A DNA stretch of 64,000 bases from Sediminibacillus halophilus. GTDB taxonomy: Bacteria > Bacillota > Bacilli > Bacillales > Amphibacillaceae. Both the position numbers and the translations under genes were made by a program. Every line of letters begins with the position of its first letter. The stretch's first letter is position 1. Where the stretch lies: assembly GCF_900103695.1 (NCBI RefSeq), contig NZ_FNHF01000006.1:124001-188000 (forward strand), in the 5' to 3' direction. Below, in pieces: positions 42,897 to 52,427 of the stretch. Below the pieces are notes generated by a model. That model worked only from the letters and a program-made list of their open reading frames with translations. It had not been told where the DNA came from and searched no databases.

Positions 42897-44072
42897 TTAT
42901 AACCGCTTTTCCACAAACCGTCCGATTCGTTCTATTGCTGTTTGCAATGCCTCCATCGATGCAGCGTAAGAGCAGCGTACATGCCCTTCTCCGCCTGCGC
43001 CAAATACAGAACCGGGAACGACTGCCACTCTTTCTTCTTGCAGTAACTGTTCGGCGAACTGTTCCGACGTCAAGCCCGTGTCCCTAATGGACGGAAAAGC
43101 GTAAAATGCTCCACCTGGCATATGGCAAGGCAGGCCGATCCGATTACTCGCCTTCACAAAATAATTTCTGCGCCTGCGGTAGCTGGCCACCATTTTATCA
43201 ACGTCCTCGCGTCCATTCCTTAATGCCTCCAATGCACCATGCTGGGCAATTGTAGGGGCGCACATCATCGTATATTGGTGGATTTTCAACATCGCCTGCA
43301 ACAGTGACGCTGGCCCGGCTAAGTATCCGAGCCGCCAGCCTGTCATAGCGAACGCTTTGGAAAAACCGGAAATCACCACGGTTCGCTCCGCCATTTCCGG
43401 AAGTGCCGCTATACTGCAATGGGATTGGTCGTAGCTCAACTCGGCATATATTTCGTCAGAAAGCACCAATAAATCATGCCTTCGGATGACCGCTGCCAGC
43501 TTATCCAACTCTTCTCTTTTCAACGTAGCACCAGTAGGATTGTTAGGAAAGCAAAGCAGAACTAGCTTCGTTTTTTCATTAACATAGCTATCCAGCTGCT
43601 CTGCCGTCAGTTTAAAATGGTTATCCGCCGTAGTCGGCACCGGAACTGGAATGCCTCCCGCCAGCTGCACAATCGGAGCATAGGCTACAAAACCAGGTTC
43701 TGCTATTAATACTTCGTCTCCTGGATCAACCAGTGCCCGGAAGGCAAGATCAATCGCCTGGCTAGCCCCGGTGGTGACGATGATTTCTTTCTCCGCATCG
43801 TATTCCAGCTGAAACTGCTGTTGTAAATAAGCCGATATTTCCTGCCGGAGCTCCAAGAGCCCTGCATTCGCCGAATAGGAAGTATATCCACTTTCCATCG
43901 AAGCATAGGCTGCCTCACAAATGTTCCAGCTGGTCACAAAGTCCGGTTCTCCTACACCGAGGGAAATCACTCCCTCCATTTCATTCGCCAAATCAAAAAA
44001 TCTTCGGATTCCCGATGGTTTTATGCTTCTTGCTGTTTCCGAAAGGTAATTTTTAGGTGAAAGCTGTTTCAT
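42897..44072 (-). CDS. alaT: Alanine/aromatic aminotransferase, AlaT (YugH)-like
   Basis: A 391-residue class I PLP aminotransferase. VISLGVGEPDF near residue 35, CFPNNPTGATL with the cofactor-binding Asn, and the PLP lysine in VISGFSKAFAMTGWRLGY are intact. In B. subtilis the yugG-yugH pair encodes AlaR and the alanine transaminase AlaT, and the same order is found here. Its ATG overlaps the regulator stop as ATGA. Confidence 0.87.
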   Translation of the reverse strand: MKQLSPKNYLSETARSIKPSGIRRFFDLANEMEGVISLGVGEPDFVTSWNICEAAYASMESGYTSYSANAGLLELRQEISAYLQQQFQLEYDAEKEIIVTTGASQAIDLAFRALVDPGDEVLIAEPGFVAYAPIVQLAGGIPVPVPTTADNHFKLTAEQLDSYVNEKTKLVLLCFPNNPTGATLKREELDKLAAVIRRHDLLVLSDEIYAELSYDQSHCSIAALPEMAERTVVISGFSKAFAMTGWRLGYLAGPASLLQAMLKIHQYTMMCAPTIAQHGALEALRNGREDVDKMVASYRRRRNYFVKASNRIGLPCHMPGGAFYAFPSIRDTGLTSEQFAEQLLQEERVAVVPGSVFGAGGEGHVRCSYAASMEALQTAIERIGRFVEKRL

Positions 44073-44563
44073 GGCGATACCACTGCCCGTTTATCTTTCT
44101 GTTCCGGTTCAAAAATGACGCCATCGTGTTTATACTTCTTCAGAAGAAAATGGGTGGTCGTAGATAGTACGGAATCCAGTGTCGACAATTTCTTTGAAAC
44201 AAAGAAAGCTACTTCCTTCATGGTTTTTCCTTCAATTTGGACCGACAGATCATAGGCACCAGACATCAGATAGACCGCTTTCACTTCCGGAAAGCGATAA
44301 ATCCGTTCAGCTACTCCATCAAAACCGATTTCCCTTTTTGGTGCAACTTTTACGTCAATCATGGCCGTTACACCATCATTTGATGGAACATGATCCCAAT
44401 TGATCACAGCCTGGTAATTTAGAATGATATCTCGTTCTTCCAGAGATTTGATAATCGTTTCTACTTCCTGCTTTTCCAAATCAATCATATCCGCAATGGT
44501 TTCCAGCGGCGTCCGAGCATTTCCTTCAAGGATCTCCAAAATTTCCAATTCTTTTTCATTCAT
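44069..44563 (-). CDS. alaR: Lrp/AsnC-family regulator, AlaR (YugG)-like
   Basis: About 164 residues: N-terminal helix-turn-helix (PLETIADMIDLEKQEVETII) and a C-terminal RAM ligand domain with VKAVYLMSGAYDLSVQIEG. Lrp proteins answer amino acids; here alanine is the inferred signal. The start is ATG 44563 behind GGAGGG. It overlaps alaT by four bases. Confidence 0.87.
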   Translation of the reverse strand: MNEKELEILEILEGNARTPLETIADMIDLEKQEVETIIKSLEERDIILNYQAVINWDHVPSNDGVTAMIDVKVAPKREIGFDGVAERIYRFPEVKAVYLMSGAYDLSVQIEGKTMKEVAFFVSKKLSTLDSVLSTTTHFLLKKYKHDGVIFEPEQKDKRAVVSP

Positions 44564-44991
44564 GTTATGCCCTCCATCTTTGTCGTTCTTTATCGAACAT
44601 TGTTTCGTCACTAATTTTTCGTTTACCCCAACAGCCAGATAAGTAAAAGTCTTCTCTTTTCAACAAAATTAGTCAAAAGATTTGGCAGTCTATTCAAAAG
44701 TTATTGTTACCTTACGACTTCTCTCTTTATATAGAAAGCTAAGAAAAAACGGGCGATTCATCGACCATTTCTCCATCACCAGCCGTCCGTAGAAACCGCA
44801 ATGTATTAACTATTTTTAAACATTCCACATAAAAGGAGCCAAAGATTTAAGCTACATTATATCACAAACCCAAGCTGAAATTGCATGGGATTTTTACAGG
44901 AAAGAAATGCAGAATGATGGAAGGTTGGTTGTGTCAGTACACATCTTGACGGGTATAGAAAAATAGCGTAATAAAAGAGGAGGAACGGACA
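44564..44991. other. Long spacer between alaR and the amidohydrolase gene
   Basis: No gene or RNA motif recognised. A possible promoter close to the right end, TTGACG (44946-44951), 17 bases, TAATAA (44969-44974), would leave only a very short leader before the amidohydrolase start. Confidence 0.4.
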
Positions 44992-46596
44992 TTGACCATA
45001 CTTGATAATATTCGTTTATACAGACCGGGAGAAAAAGGGAACCCCAATGATATCTATCACATGAAAATCGAAGAGGACTATATAGAAGGGATTTACAAAG
45101 GAGTTGCTACAGAACGAAACGAGCATATCATAGATGGCAGACAACTAGTTGCTGCCCCAGCTTTTATCGATTCTCACTTACATTTATTACGGTACGGTTT
45201 AATGAAAAAAGAATTGGATCTTCGAAAGATTACAAGCTGGACTGACATGAAACAAATCATACAAAACCATTTTATAGAGGAAGAAATGGAAGAAAACGAT
45301 TGGGTGATCGGAAGGGGTGTTATTGACAGCCAGTTCACCGATCTCGACCACCTGCTGACTGCTGATGACTTGGACGAACTGGAATACAATAAACCAATGT
45401 TTTTGCTTCATGACGATGGGCACGAATGCATCGTCAATCATAAAGCGTTATCTATCATTCAACAGAAAGATGGTTTGGCTGAAGGACATGATCCGTTTAT
45501 TGAAAAAGACGACGATGGCCGCTGGACTGGACGCTTTAAGGACTCCGCTGTCCATTTTATCAAATTCCATTTTCGCCAGAAGAGCAAACAGGAGATTTAT
45601 GAAGCAGTTCAAGATGCCATTCCCCATCTTTCAAAAACGGGAATCACTTCCGTCCATACAGACGACCTTAACTATGCAGGAGACTATCAAAGGTTATGGA
45701 ATGCCTATACCCAACTGGAAAAGGAAGGGAAGCTGGACATCGATGTGCAGCTTCATCATTATGTTTACAAGCTAGCTGACATTCAAGCCTATTTAGAAAC
45801 AAACAACAGAAGAACCGGCGACGGAACCCAGCAAGTGAAGGTAGGCGCATTCAAGATTTTTCTGGATGGTACCCAACGCTTGCACACAGCCGCCTTGCGC
45901 CAGCCTTATCAGGACAAACCAGACACCAAAGGAAATTTGATATACTCGCAGGAAGAATTAAATGAGATGGTGAAAACAGCAGACCGGAACGGCATGCAAG
46001 TAACCATGCACGCTATTGGAGACAGAGCAGTCGAACAAGCGGTAAACGCTTTGAAACATACAGATATAAATAAATTGCGTCACCGCATCATTCATGCGCA
46101 GGTCTTGGCACCTGATTTACTTGACCGCCTGAAACAGCTTAAGCCATTTTTAGAAACCCAGCCAGGCTTTATCATGGAAGAACACGACCAGACGGTTGAA
46201 TGGGTAGGAAAAGAACGAGAACGTTACTGCAATCCCTGGGCGACCGTTCATCAATTGCAGATTCCTTTTACGGGCAGTTCAGACTCGCCGATCGGCCCAC
46301 TGGCTCCGCTTATGAATATTTTTGCAGCAGTGAATCGAACCGATGAACAAGGCAAACCAAAGGGCGGATGGATACCAGAGGAAAAATTATCAACCGACGC
46401 CATCTTTCGCGCTTATAGTGAAACCCCTGCATGGCTGGAATACCATGAACACTGTAAAGGAAAACTAGAACCTGGTTATCAGGCGGATTTCACTCTGCTA
46501 TCTGATCATCCCGCTGAAATACAACCAGCCGAATTAAAGCAGCTGCAAGTGGCAGCGACCTTTTTTCGGGGCAATTGTATTTACGAGCAATCCTAA
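44992..46596 (+). CDS. YtcJ-like metal-dependent amidohydrolase
   Basis: A 534-residue amidohydrolase of the YtcJ-like group. The N-terminal metal motif is FIDSHLHLLRYG (about 57-68), then MHAIGDRAVEQAV (about 340) and HAQV with the later GSSDSPIGP aspartate. It would hydrolyse an N-C bond in a small molecule; the substrate is unknown. TTG start behind GAGGAGGAACGG. Single gene. Confidence 0.87.
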   Translation: MTILDNIRLYRPGEKGNPNDIYHMKIEEDYIEGIYKGVATERNEHIIDGRQLVAAPAFIDSHLHLLRYGLMKKELDLRKITSWTDMKQIIQNHFIEEEMEENDWVIGRGVIDSQFTDLDHLLTADDLDELEYNKPMFLLHDDGHECIVNHKALSIIQQKDGLAEGHDPFIEKDDDGRWTGRFKDSAVHFIKFHFRQKSKQEIYEAVQDAIPHLSKTGITSVHTDDLNYAGDYQRLWNAYTQLEKEGKLDIDVQLHHYVYKLADIQAYLETNNRRTGDGTQQVKVGAFKIFLDGTQRLHTAALRQPYQDKPDTKGNLIYSQEELNEMVKTADRNGMQVTMHAIGDRAVEQAVNALKHTDINKLRHRIIHAQVLAPDLLDRLKQLKPFLETQPGFIMEEHDQTVEWVGKERERYCNPWATVHQLQIPFTGSSDSPIGPLAPLMNIFAAVNRTDEQGKPKGGWIPEEKLSTDAIFRAYSETPAWLEYHEHCKGKLEPGYQADFTLLSDHPAEIQPAELKQLQVAATFFRGNCIYEQS

Positions 46597-46599
46597 TGT

Positions 46600-46637
46600 A
46601 AAAACACCGGCTCCAACCCTAAGGAACCGGTGTTTTT
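46600..46637. terminator. Bidirectional terminator
   Basis: AAAACACCGG pairs with CCGGTGTTTT, between the amidohydrolase and ilvD genes. Confidence 0.88.
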
Positions 46638-46638
46638 G

Positions 46639-48321
46639 TTATTTAAATTGATCGGTTACTGCTCCCTTCGACGAACAAGAAACCGTGTGTGCATACTTGC
46701 CAAGCACTCCTTTGTTATAAAGAGGCGGAGCTATCCACTGTTGACGGCGTGTTTCCAATTCTGCCTCAGGAACATCCATCGAAATTTCTTGTTTATCGGA
46801 GTCAATTGTGACGATATCCCCTTCTTTCAATAAGGCGATTGGTCCGCCAGATTGGGCTTCCGGAGCAATATGCCCAACAACCAAGCCATGGGTTCCACCG
46901 GAGAACCGTCCGTCTGTCAGCAAAGCTACCTTTTCACCCAGTCCTTTTCCGACTAAGATAGCCGAGATAGAAAGCATTTCCGGCATGCCCGGTCCGCCTT
47001 TCGGGCCTTCATAACGTATGACCAGTACATCTCCTTCTTTGATCTCATTGTTGATGACAGCCTCCGTTGCCTCTTCTTCATTGTCGAAAACACGGGCAGG
47101 ACCAGTGTGCCGTTTCACCTTCACTCCCGATACTTTGGCTACCGCGCCACTCGGAGCCAAGTTTCCTTTTAAAATAACCAAAGGACCGTTTTCCCGCAAA
47201 GGCTTGTCAACCGGCATGATAATTTCCTGTCCTTCTTTTAAGGAAGATGCCTCTGCTGCATTTTCCGCTACTGTTTTTCCAGTAATGGTTATACAATCAC
47301 CGTGCAAATAACCAGCTTCATAAAGAAACTTCATGACAGCTGGTACGCCGCCAATCCTGTGTAAATCCTCCATGACATATTTTCCACTCGGTCGTAAATC
47401 GGCAACATGTGGTACTTTCTTCTGAATTCTGTCAAAATCATCGATGGTAACATCGACTTCGACAGATTGAGCAATCGCCAACAAATGAAGAACCGCATTG
47501 GTAGAGCCGCCGAGCGCCATGACTACCGTGATGGCATTCTCAAAAGCCTCTTTCGTCATAATGTCTTTTGGATAAATTCCGAGCTCCAACGTCTTATAGG
47601 CTGCTTTACCAGCTTCCACGCAATCCTTCCGCTTTTCTTCCGACTCTGCCGGGTTTGAAGAGCTTCCCGGCAAACTCATTCCCAATGCTTCTACAGCAGT
47701 GGCCATCGTGTTCGCCGTATACATCCCGCCACAGGAACCTGCTCCAGGGCATGCATGGCATTCGATTCCATGCAGCTGCTCATCACTGATGTCGCCATTG
47801 TTATGCTGGCCGACTCCTTCAAAAACAGAAACTATATCGAGTTTCTGTCCCTTGTGAAATCCAGGAGAAATCGTCCCCCCGTAGACAAATACACCAGGAA
47901 CATCAGAGCGGGCGATGGCGATCATACAGCCCGGAATATTTTTGTCGCAGCCGCCAATTGCTACATAAGCATCCAAGTTTTCTGCCCCTACAACTGTTTC
48001 GATTGAATCTGCTATGATATCCCTGCTTGGGAGTGAATAACGCATTCCTTGCGTTCCCATCGAAATGCCATCCGATACTGTAATCGTATTGAACACCAAG
48101 GGAACTCCACCAGCGTCTTTGGCCCCTTCTTTGGCTTTTACTGCCAAGTCATGCAGATGAATGTTACAAGGAGTCACTTCACTCCAAGTACTTGCCACCC
48201 CAATCATCGGCTTTTTGAAATCTTCGTCCGTCACCCCTACCGCTCGAAGCATCGCCCGGTTCGGGGCCCGTTTGGGGTCATCGCTGAACACTTTGCTTTT
48301 GATCCGTAAATCTTTTTCCAT
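46639..48321 (-). CDS. ilvD: Dihydroxy-acid dehydratase
   Basis: A 560-residue IlvD enzyme: converts 2,3-dihydroxy-3-methylvalerate and 2,3-dihydroxyisovalerate to the 2-oxo acids in Ile/Val synthesis. Iron-sulphur cysteines lie in [10 protein letters not shown] and [14 protein letters not shown]; the C-terminal block [16 protein letters not shown] is intact. The start is ATG 48321 behind GGGAGGC; the longer frame starts before that site. No other ilv gene is adjacent. Confidence 0.96.
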   Translation of the reverse strand: MEKDLRIKSKVFSDDPKRAPNRAMLRAVGVTDEDFKKPMIGVASTWSEVTPCNIHLHDLAVKAKEGAKDAGGVPLVFNTITVSDGISMGTQGMRYSLPSRDIIADSIETVVGAENLDAYVAIGGCDKNIPGCMIAIARSDVPGVFVYGGTISPGFHKGQKLDIVSVFEGVGQHNNGDISDEQLHGIECHACPGAGSCGGMYTANTMATAVEALGMSLPGSSSNPAESEEKRKDCVEAGKAAYKTLELGIYPKDIMTKEAFENAITVVMALGGSTNAVLHLLAIAQSVEVDVTIDDFDRIQKKVPHVADLRPSGKYVMEDLHRIGGVPAVMKFLYEAGYLHGDCITITGKTVAENAAEASSLKEGQEIIMPVDKPLRENGPLVILKGNLAPSGAVAKVSGVKVKRHTGPARVFDNEEEATEAVINNEIKEGDVLVIRYEGPKGGPGMPEMLSISAILVGKGLGEKVALLTDGRFSGGTHGLVVGHIAPEAQSGGPIALLKEGDIVTIDSDKQEISMDVPEAELETRRQQWIAPPLYNKGVLGKYAHTVSCSSKGAVTDQFK

Positions 48322-48463
48322 TATGTATGCCTCCCTCTTTCTTTCTAACAACTATAATAGCTTTTTCGAGAGGTTTCAATATATTTATTCTATTCTGAAA
48401 AATTTATCTGTTTTTGCGGGATTTACAGAAAATAAAGCAAAAGAACGGAGCTATTCCCCAAAG

Positions 48464-48510
48464 AAAACGGGAAGGGAGGCCTTTTATCCAAGCCTCCCTT
48501 CCCGTTTTTG
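48464..48510 (-). terminator. Long perfect-stem terminator after a 22-residue ORF
   Basis: Minus strand AACGGGAAGGGAGGC and GCCTCCCTTCCCGTT pair over about 16 bases. A bidirectional role is possible. Confidence 0.85.
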
Positions 48511-48512
48511 AA

Positions 48513-48581
48513 TTATAGTAGAGAGATTATAAAACTGATTACGACGATAGCTCCGATAATCATCAAAATCGTCCTTAGCAT
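48513..48581 (-). CDS. 22-residue hydrophobic peptide
   Basis: ATG 48581 to TAA 48513. After MLRT the peptide is a single hydrophobic helix. AGGAAGGGTGA precedes the ATG and a strong terminator follows three bases after the stop, so it looks like an independent tiny gene. It may be a membrane regulator or a toxin-like peptide. No family recognised. Confidence 0.6.
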   Translation of the reverse strand: MLRTILMIIGAIVVISFIISLL

Positions 48582-48672
48582 TTATTTCACCCTTCCTGTT
48601 CAACAACTAGTTATCTTTTCCTTTTTCAGATGGCGGACAAACGGCTTTTTGCTATATGGAGAACATTAACAA

Positions 48673-49449
48673 TTATCCCAGTTGAGAAGGATACAGAGTC
48701 ATGCCTCCATCGACGAACAGTGTGGTCCCGGTAACATATCCAGCCTCTTCCGAAACAAGCCAGGCTGCGGCTGCCGCTATCTGCTCTGGCTTACCTATTT
48801 TGTTCATCGGTATTTTTTCTAGAGTCGCTTCCTTCTCTTTCCCTTGTTTTTCCTCTGTTGGATTTGCTGGTGTTTCAATGGTTCCCGGTGCTATGGCATT
48901 AACCCGGATTCCACGCCCGGCATATTCCAGGGCCAGAGTTTCTGTCATCATCTTCATTCCGCCCTTTGTAGTAGAATAATGGACATTATGAACTTTCGGG
49001 ATTTGCTGATGGACACTCGAAATGTTGATGACGCTTCCATTGATATCGTGGTCAAGCATGTATTTGATTGCTTCCCGAGAACCGAGAAATGCTCCGGTTA
49101 AATTTACCTCCAATACACGCCGCCAGTCCTGGAGACTTAATTCATGTGAAGGACATCCGTTGCTGAAACCGGCATTGTTCACCATTACTTGGATAGCACC
49201 GAAACGCTGGATTGCGGCGTCAATCAACTGGCGCATTCCTTCTTCTCGGGAGACATCGGCTTCCACCGCCATGGCATTGCCGCCATGTTCTTTAATCAAA
49301 CGCACCGTTTCTTCCGCACCATTGGGATCGGTATGGTAATCCACAACTACATTCATTTTTTCCCTTCCAAACCGCACAGCGATCCCTTGCCCGATTCCCT
49401 TTGAAGACCCTGTAACGATGGCTGTTTTTCCCGCCAAATCCGGATACAT
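48673..49449 (-). CDS. SDR, glucose 1-dehydrogenase-like
   Basis: A 258-residue SDR. VTGSSKGIGQGIAVRFG is the cofactor loop (about 13-29), NNAGFSNG, the catalytic Ser in NISSVHQQIPK and YSTTKGGMKMM. The order and length match the glucose-1-dehydrogenase-like group of Bacillus; substrate not proven. GAAGGGG precedes the ATG. Single gene. Confidence 0.85.
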   Translation of the reverse strand: MYPDLAGKTAIVTGSSKGIGQGIAVRFGREKMNVVVDYHTDPNGAEETVRLIKEHGGNAMAVEADVSREEGMRQLIDAAIQRFGAIQVMVNNAGFSNGCPSHELSLQDWRRVLEVNLTGAFLGSREAIKYMLDHDINGSVINISSVHQQIPKVHNVHYSTTKGGMKMMTETLALEYAGRGIRVNAIAPGTIETPANPTEEKQGKEKEATLEKIPMNKIGKPEQIAAAAAWLVSEEAGYVTGTTLFVDGGMTLYPSQLG

Positions 49450-49642
49450 ATGAAAATCCCCTTCCCGTATTGATGCTATGGACTAATTACCCGGAAATAA
49501 GGGGGGAGAAACAATTTATTCAGCAGTCAAGAATGGAAAGAGCAAATACAATTGTTGTCGGCTTTATTCGAATTATGATAGTCTTTCATGTGTGCACATA
49601 AAAGAGATAAGACAATCTTAGACAACGAAGGGAATAGGATAG

Positions 49643-50212
49643 GTGAAAGTCAATATAGTAGTATGGCTGGTCATACTGACGGCTTGTGTCCTGTTTATTG
49701 TATTCTATATAGAAAATCAAAGTTTGGAGCTTGAACCCCAGGATGATGACCTGTCGGAAAATAGTGAGTTGCCTGAAGAGCTGCACCCTATTGTAGAAAA
49801 GAAAAAGGACCAATTAGTTGAAAAGGCGGGGAATCAAGGGATCACCATCATCATTACAGAAGGCTTCCGCACCGTAGGGCGCCAGGATGAATTGTACAAA
49901 CAAGGCCGTTCAGAGGAGGGCGACATTGTCACCTATGCTGAAGGAGGAGAATCCTATCATAACTACGGATTGGCCATCGACTTCGCCCTTCAGAATGAAA
50001 AGGGGCGGGCCATTTGGGACATGAACTATGATGGAAATAACAATGGCGAATCAGATTGGATGGAAGTAGTCGAGATTGCCAAAGAGCTAGGGTTCGAGTG
50101 GGGTGGCGATTGGGCTCGATTCAAAGATTATCCCCATTTACAGATGGACTTCGGACTAAGCATCTATGAACTGAAACGAGGCAAACGGCCGGATGACCCT
50201 GCTTCTGATTAG
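49643..50212 (+). CDS. cwlK: CwlK-like L-Ala-D-Glu peptidase (M15)
   Basis: A 189-residue peptidoglycan endopeptidase: an N-terminal membrane segment (about 4-22) and an M15 domain. Zinc ligands: SYHNYGLAIDF with His and Asp, and PHLQMDF with the last His. EGFRTVGRQDELYKQGR is the substrate helix. It cuts L-Ala-gamma-D-Glu in stem peptides. GTG start behind AGGATAG. Single gene. Confidence 0.88.
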   Translation: MKVNIVVWLVILTACVLFIVFYIENQSLELEPQDDDLSENSELPEELHPIVEKKKDQLVEKAGNQGITIIITEGFRTVGRQDELYKQGRSEEGDIVTYAEGGESYHNYGLAIDFALQNEKGRAIWDMNYDGNNNGESDWMEVVEIAKELGFEWGGDWARFKDYPHLQMDFGLSIYELKRGKRPDDPASD

Positions 50213-50371
50213 TTACTATAATTTATTCAACAGCGATTCGGCAGAAAAACGCACTTTTTGTTTCAATCCCCAGATCAGCGGGCACTTTTTAACAGTGAAA
50301 GGGTATCTTTTAAGATATTAAGCGGCAGAACCTAAGAAAGTATCACATCATCTTCTAACTTTTGAAAAAGT

Positions 50372-50424
50372 AGCTGGGACAAAAGCATAGTCACCAAAAC
50401 CGGACGATTGGAATTCGTTCGGTT
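50372..50424 (+). repeat. GCTGGGACAAA...CGTTCGG repeat with hairpin
   Basis: GCTGGGACAAAAGCATAGTC is followed by the hairpin CCGGACGA (50400) / TCGTTCGG (50415). The same order recurs, reverse-complemented, at 62337-62422. It can terminate the cwlK transcript. A second hairpin, CGGGCTG/CAGCCCG, follows at about 50447-50474. No gene in 50213-50477. Confidence 0.65.
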
Positions 50425-50477
50425 ATTTGTTTTCTCCTATAACGGGCTGAATCCCCAAAGGAAGACAGCCCGATATG

Positions 50478-51485
50478 TTATTCACTGTATTTGTATTCTA
50501 CTGTACTGTAAACCTGCGCACTTGCTTTTGGGTCAATATAGAACTTCGCACTGTTTACTGCCGTGCATGCTTCTGTATAACCGGATGCGATCAACATCGA
50601 TTTTCTCGGATAATGAACAGCGTCACCGGCGGCGTATATCCCTTCTACATTTGCTGCCATGCCAGCATCAACCGTGACTTTATTTTTTTCAACAGTCAGA
50701 TTCCATTGTTTAAACGGGGCGGCCTTGAATTCAATACCTTGATATACCAATACCTCATCGATTGTCACATAAATTTCTTCTTCCGATTCCTGATTCACCA
50801 GTCTTGCCTGACTAAGGCAGCCGTCTTGGTCAATCAGTTCGACCACTTCATGATACATTCTGACTTCTACCGTTGACTGTGCAAGCCGCTCTTCGTCTCC
50901 CGGTCCAACGTGCTGGAATTCTCCGGATTCATTCACAAGAATTACTTTTTCTGCCTGCTCTTCCAATGCCAACGCCCAGTCAATGCCGACACGGTTTTTT
51001 GAAACGATCATAACCGTTTTCCCGCTAAGTTCGTCTCTATTATTCAACGAATAGTGGAGCTGTCCGCCTTCGTACACTGAAGCGTTCTCTGCCGTAAGCC
51101 GAACCGGCTCATATATGCCGAATCCAGTCGCAAGGATAACCGTTTTCGAATAATGTATTTCCCCAGATTCGGTAGTCAAAGCGAAGTTCCCATCATCCAT
51201 TTTATCTATCGCTGTAACATACTGATTATAAATCATTTCCGGTTCGTGGCGTTCCGCTTGTTCTTGCATTTGTCGAACCAGGTCCTCTCCGGATATGCGC
51301 GGAATACCTCCTACATCATAAATGTATTTTTCTGGGTAAAACTGAGCAACCTTTCCTCCAAGGTGCCCGCCGGACTCTATTACCTTCGTTTTCATTTGCC
51401 GCATTCCACTATAAAAGGCAGCGAACAATCCAGTTGGGCCTCCCCCAACGATCGTTACCTCATACAATTCCTTGTCTTTGGCCAT
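50478..51485 (-). CDS. Ferredoxin-NADP reductase (YcgT/YumC type)
   Basis: A 335-residue thioredoxin-reductase-like flavoprotein. FAD motif VTIVGGGPTGLFAAFYSGMR starts at residue 9; ILATGFGIYEP and the C-terminal GIYAAGDAVHY complete the FAD site. No CxxC redox pair, as expected for this reductase type. B. subtilis YcgT is Fur-regulated, and a Fur box lies upstream here. TAAAGGAG precedes the ATG. Confidence 0.88.
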   Translation of the reverse strand: MAKDKELYEVTIVGGGPTGLFAAFYSGMRQMKTKVIESGGHLGGKVAQFYPEKYIYDVGGIPRISGEDLVRQMQEQAERHEPEMIYNQYVTAIDKMDDGNFALTTESGEIHYSKTVILATGFGIYEPVRLTAENASVYEGGQLHYSLNNRDELSGKTVMIVSKNRVGIDWALALEEQAEKVILVNESGEFQHVGPGDEERLAQSTVEVRMYHEVVELIDQDGCLSQARLVNQESEEEIYVTIDEVLVYQGIEFKAAPFKQWNLTVEKNKVTVDAGMAANVEGIYAAGDAVHYPRKSMLIASGYTEACTAVNSAKFYIDPKASAQVYSTVEYKYSE

Positions 51486-51616
51486 CGAAAAAACTCCTTT
51501 ATTGATTCTTGTCTATTCTTAACCTTGCCGTTTTTCCTGTAAAGCTGTTTCTGCTAATTCAAACACTATGTAATAACAACGCCTTCAAAGCTGCTATGTC
51601 TAATGAAAAATTTAAT

Positions 51617-51636
51617 TGAGAATCATTATCATTATA
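51617..51636 (-). promoter_or_regulatory. Fur box over a -10 element
   Basis: TGAGAATCATTATCA (51617-51631) matches Fur consensus TGATAATNATTATCA at all but one base. The minus-strand TATAAT (51636-51631) abuts it, so it most likely controls the ferredoxin-NADP reductase gene; the divergent broken DJ-1 gene may share it. Confidence 0.78.
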
Positions 51637-51773
51637 AACCATATTGCCCATAAAAAAAAGGAATTCACTATTAAGACTCTGGACTCCTTTATTACCTTTT
51701 CGAAAGGTTAAGGTATCACTATATGTGGAATAATACTGTTGTCTATAGACCCAAAAGGTGGAGGAGGAATAAA

Positions 51774-52308
51774 ATGAAGAAGATTTTAATGGTTGTCACC
51801 AATCACAAAGCTTTAGGTGATCCGTCGAGAGAAACCGGATTATGGCTAAGTGAGTTCACAAAATTTTATCACCGGGTAAAATATACATTTGCAGTGGATA
51901 TTGTCAGCCCTTCCGGCGGGGAAGTCCCGATAGACCCCCGCAGTTTAACGGAGCTGTTAGTCAGCAAGCAACTCCGCAATTACTATAATGATCAGACTTT
52001 CAATTGTGGCGGCGGTCTGTCATGGCCCGAGTGCACTCTATGATCTGCAGCTGACGAATGGCAATTATCTACTTTCCGGAAAAACGGTGACCGGTTATTC
52101 CGACCGGGAAGAAAAAGCAATGATGCTGTTCAAGTATCTGCCTTTTTCTTTAGAGGACAAATTGAGAACCCACGGAGCCGACTATGAACAAGCTGCCTTA
52201 CCGTTCAAATCTTGTGTTAGGAAGGACGGACGGATTGTAACCGGGCAAAATCCCGCATCCACTAAAGGTGTCGCCAAACACGTCGTCGCTCTATTAAACC
52301 AAACATAA
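51774..52308 (+). pseudogene. DJ-1/PfpI family gene with internal deletion and frameshift
   Basis: The start MKKILMVVTNHKALGD and SPSGGEVPIDPRSL, and in another frame VAAVCHGPSALYD with the nucleophile Cys and TGQNPASTKGVAKHVV, are parts of one DJ-1/PfpI protein. The middle, with the usual GGHG segment, is missing and the frame changes near 51985-52000. GGAGGAGG precedes the ATG. Family members act on glyoxals or as chaperones; this copy should be inactive. Confidence 0.8.
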
Positions 52309-52314
52309 CAGATG

Positions 52315-52371
52315 GCCTTAAGCCAAGCCTATAAAGCAGCTGTCTTTTCCGCACAATGGCTTGGCTAAGGG
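52315..52371. other. Long inverted repeat, possible terminator
   Basis: CCTTAAGCCAAGCC pairs with GGCTTGGCTAAGG around about 30 bases. It lacks a T run. Between the broken DJ-1 gene and a convergent oxidase. Confidence 0.55.
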
Positions 52372-52427
52372 GCATGAAAAGCAGTCGCTAAGACTCGACA
52401 TTTCATTTCTACTTTCTGCTTCTGGAA

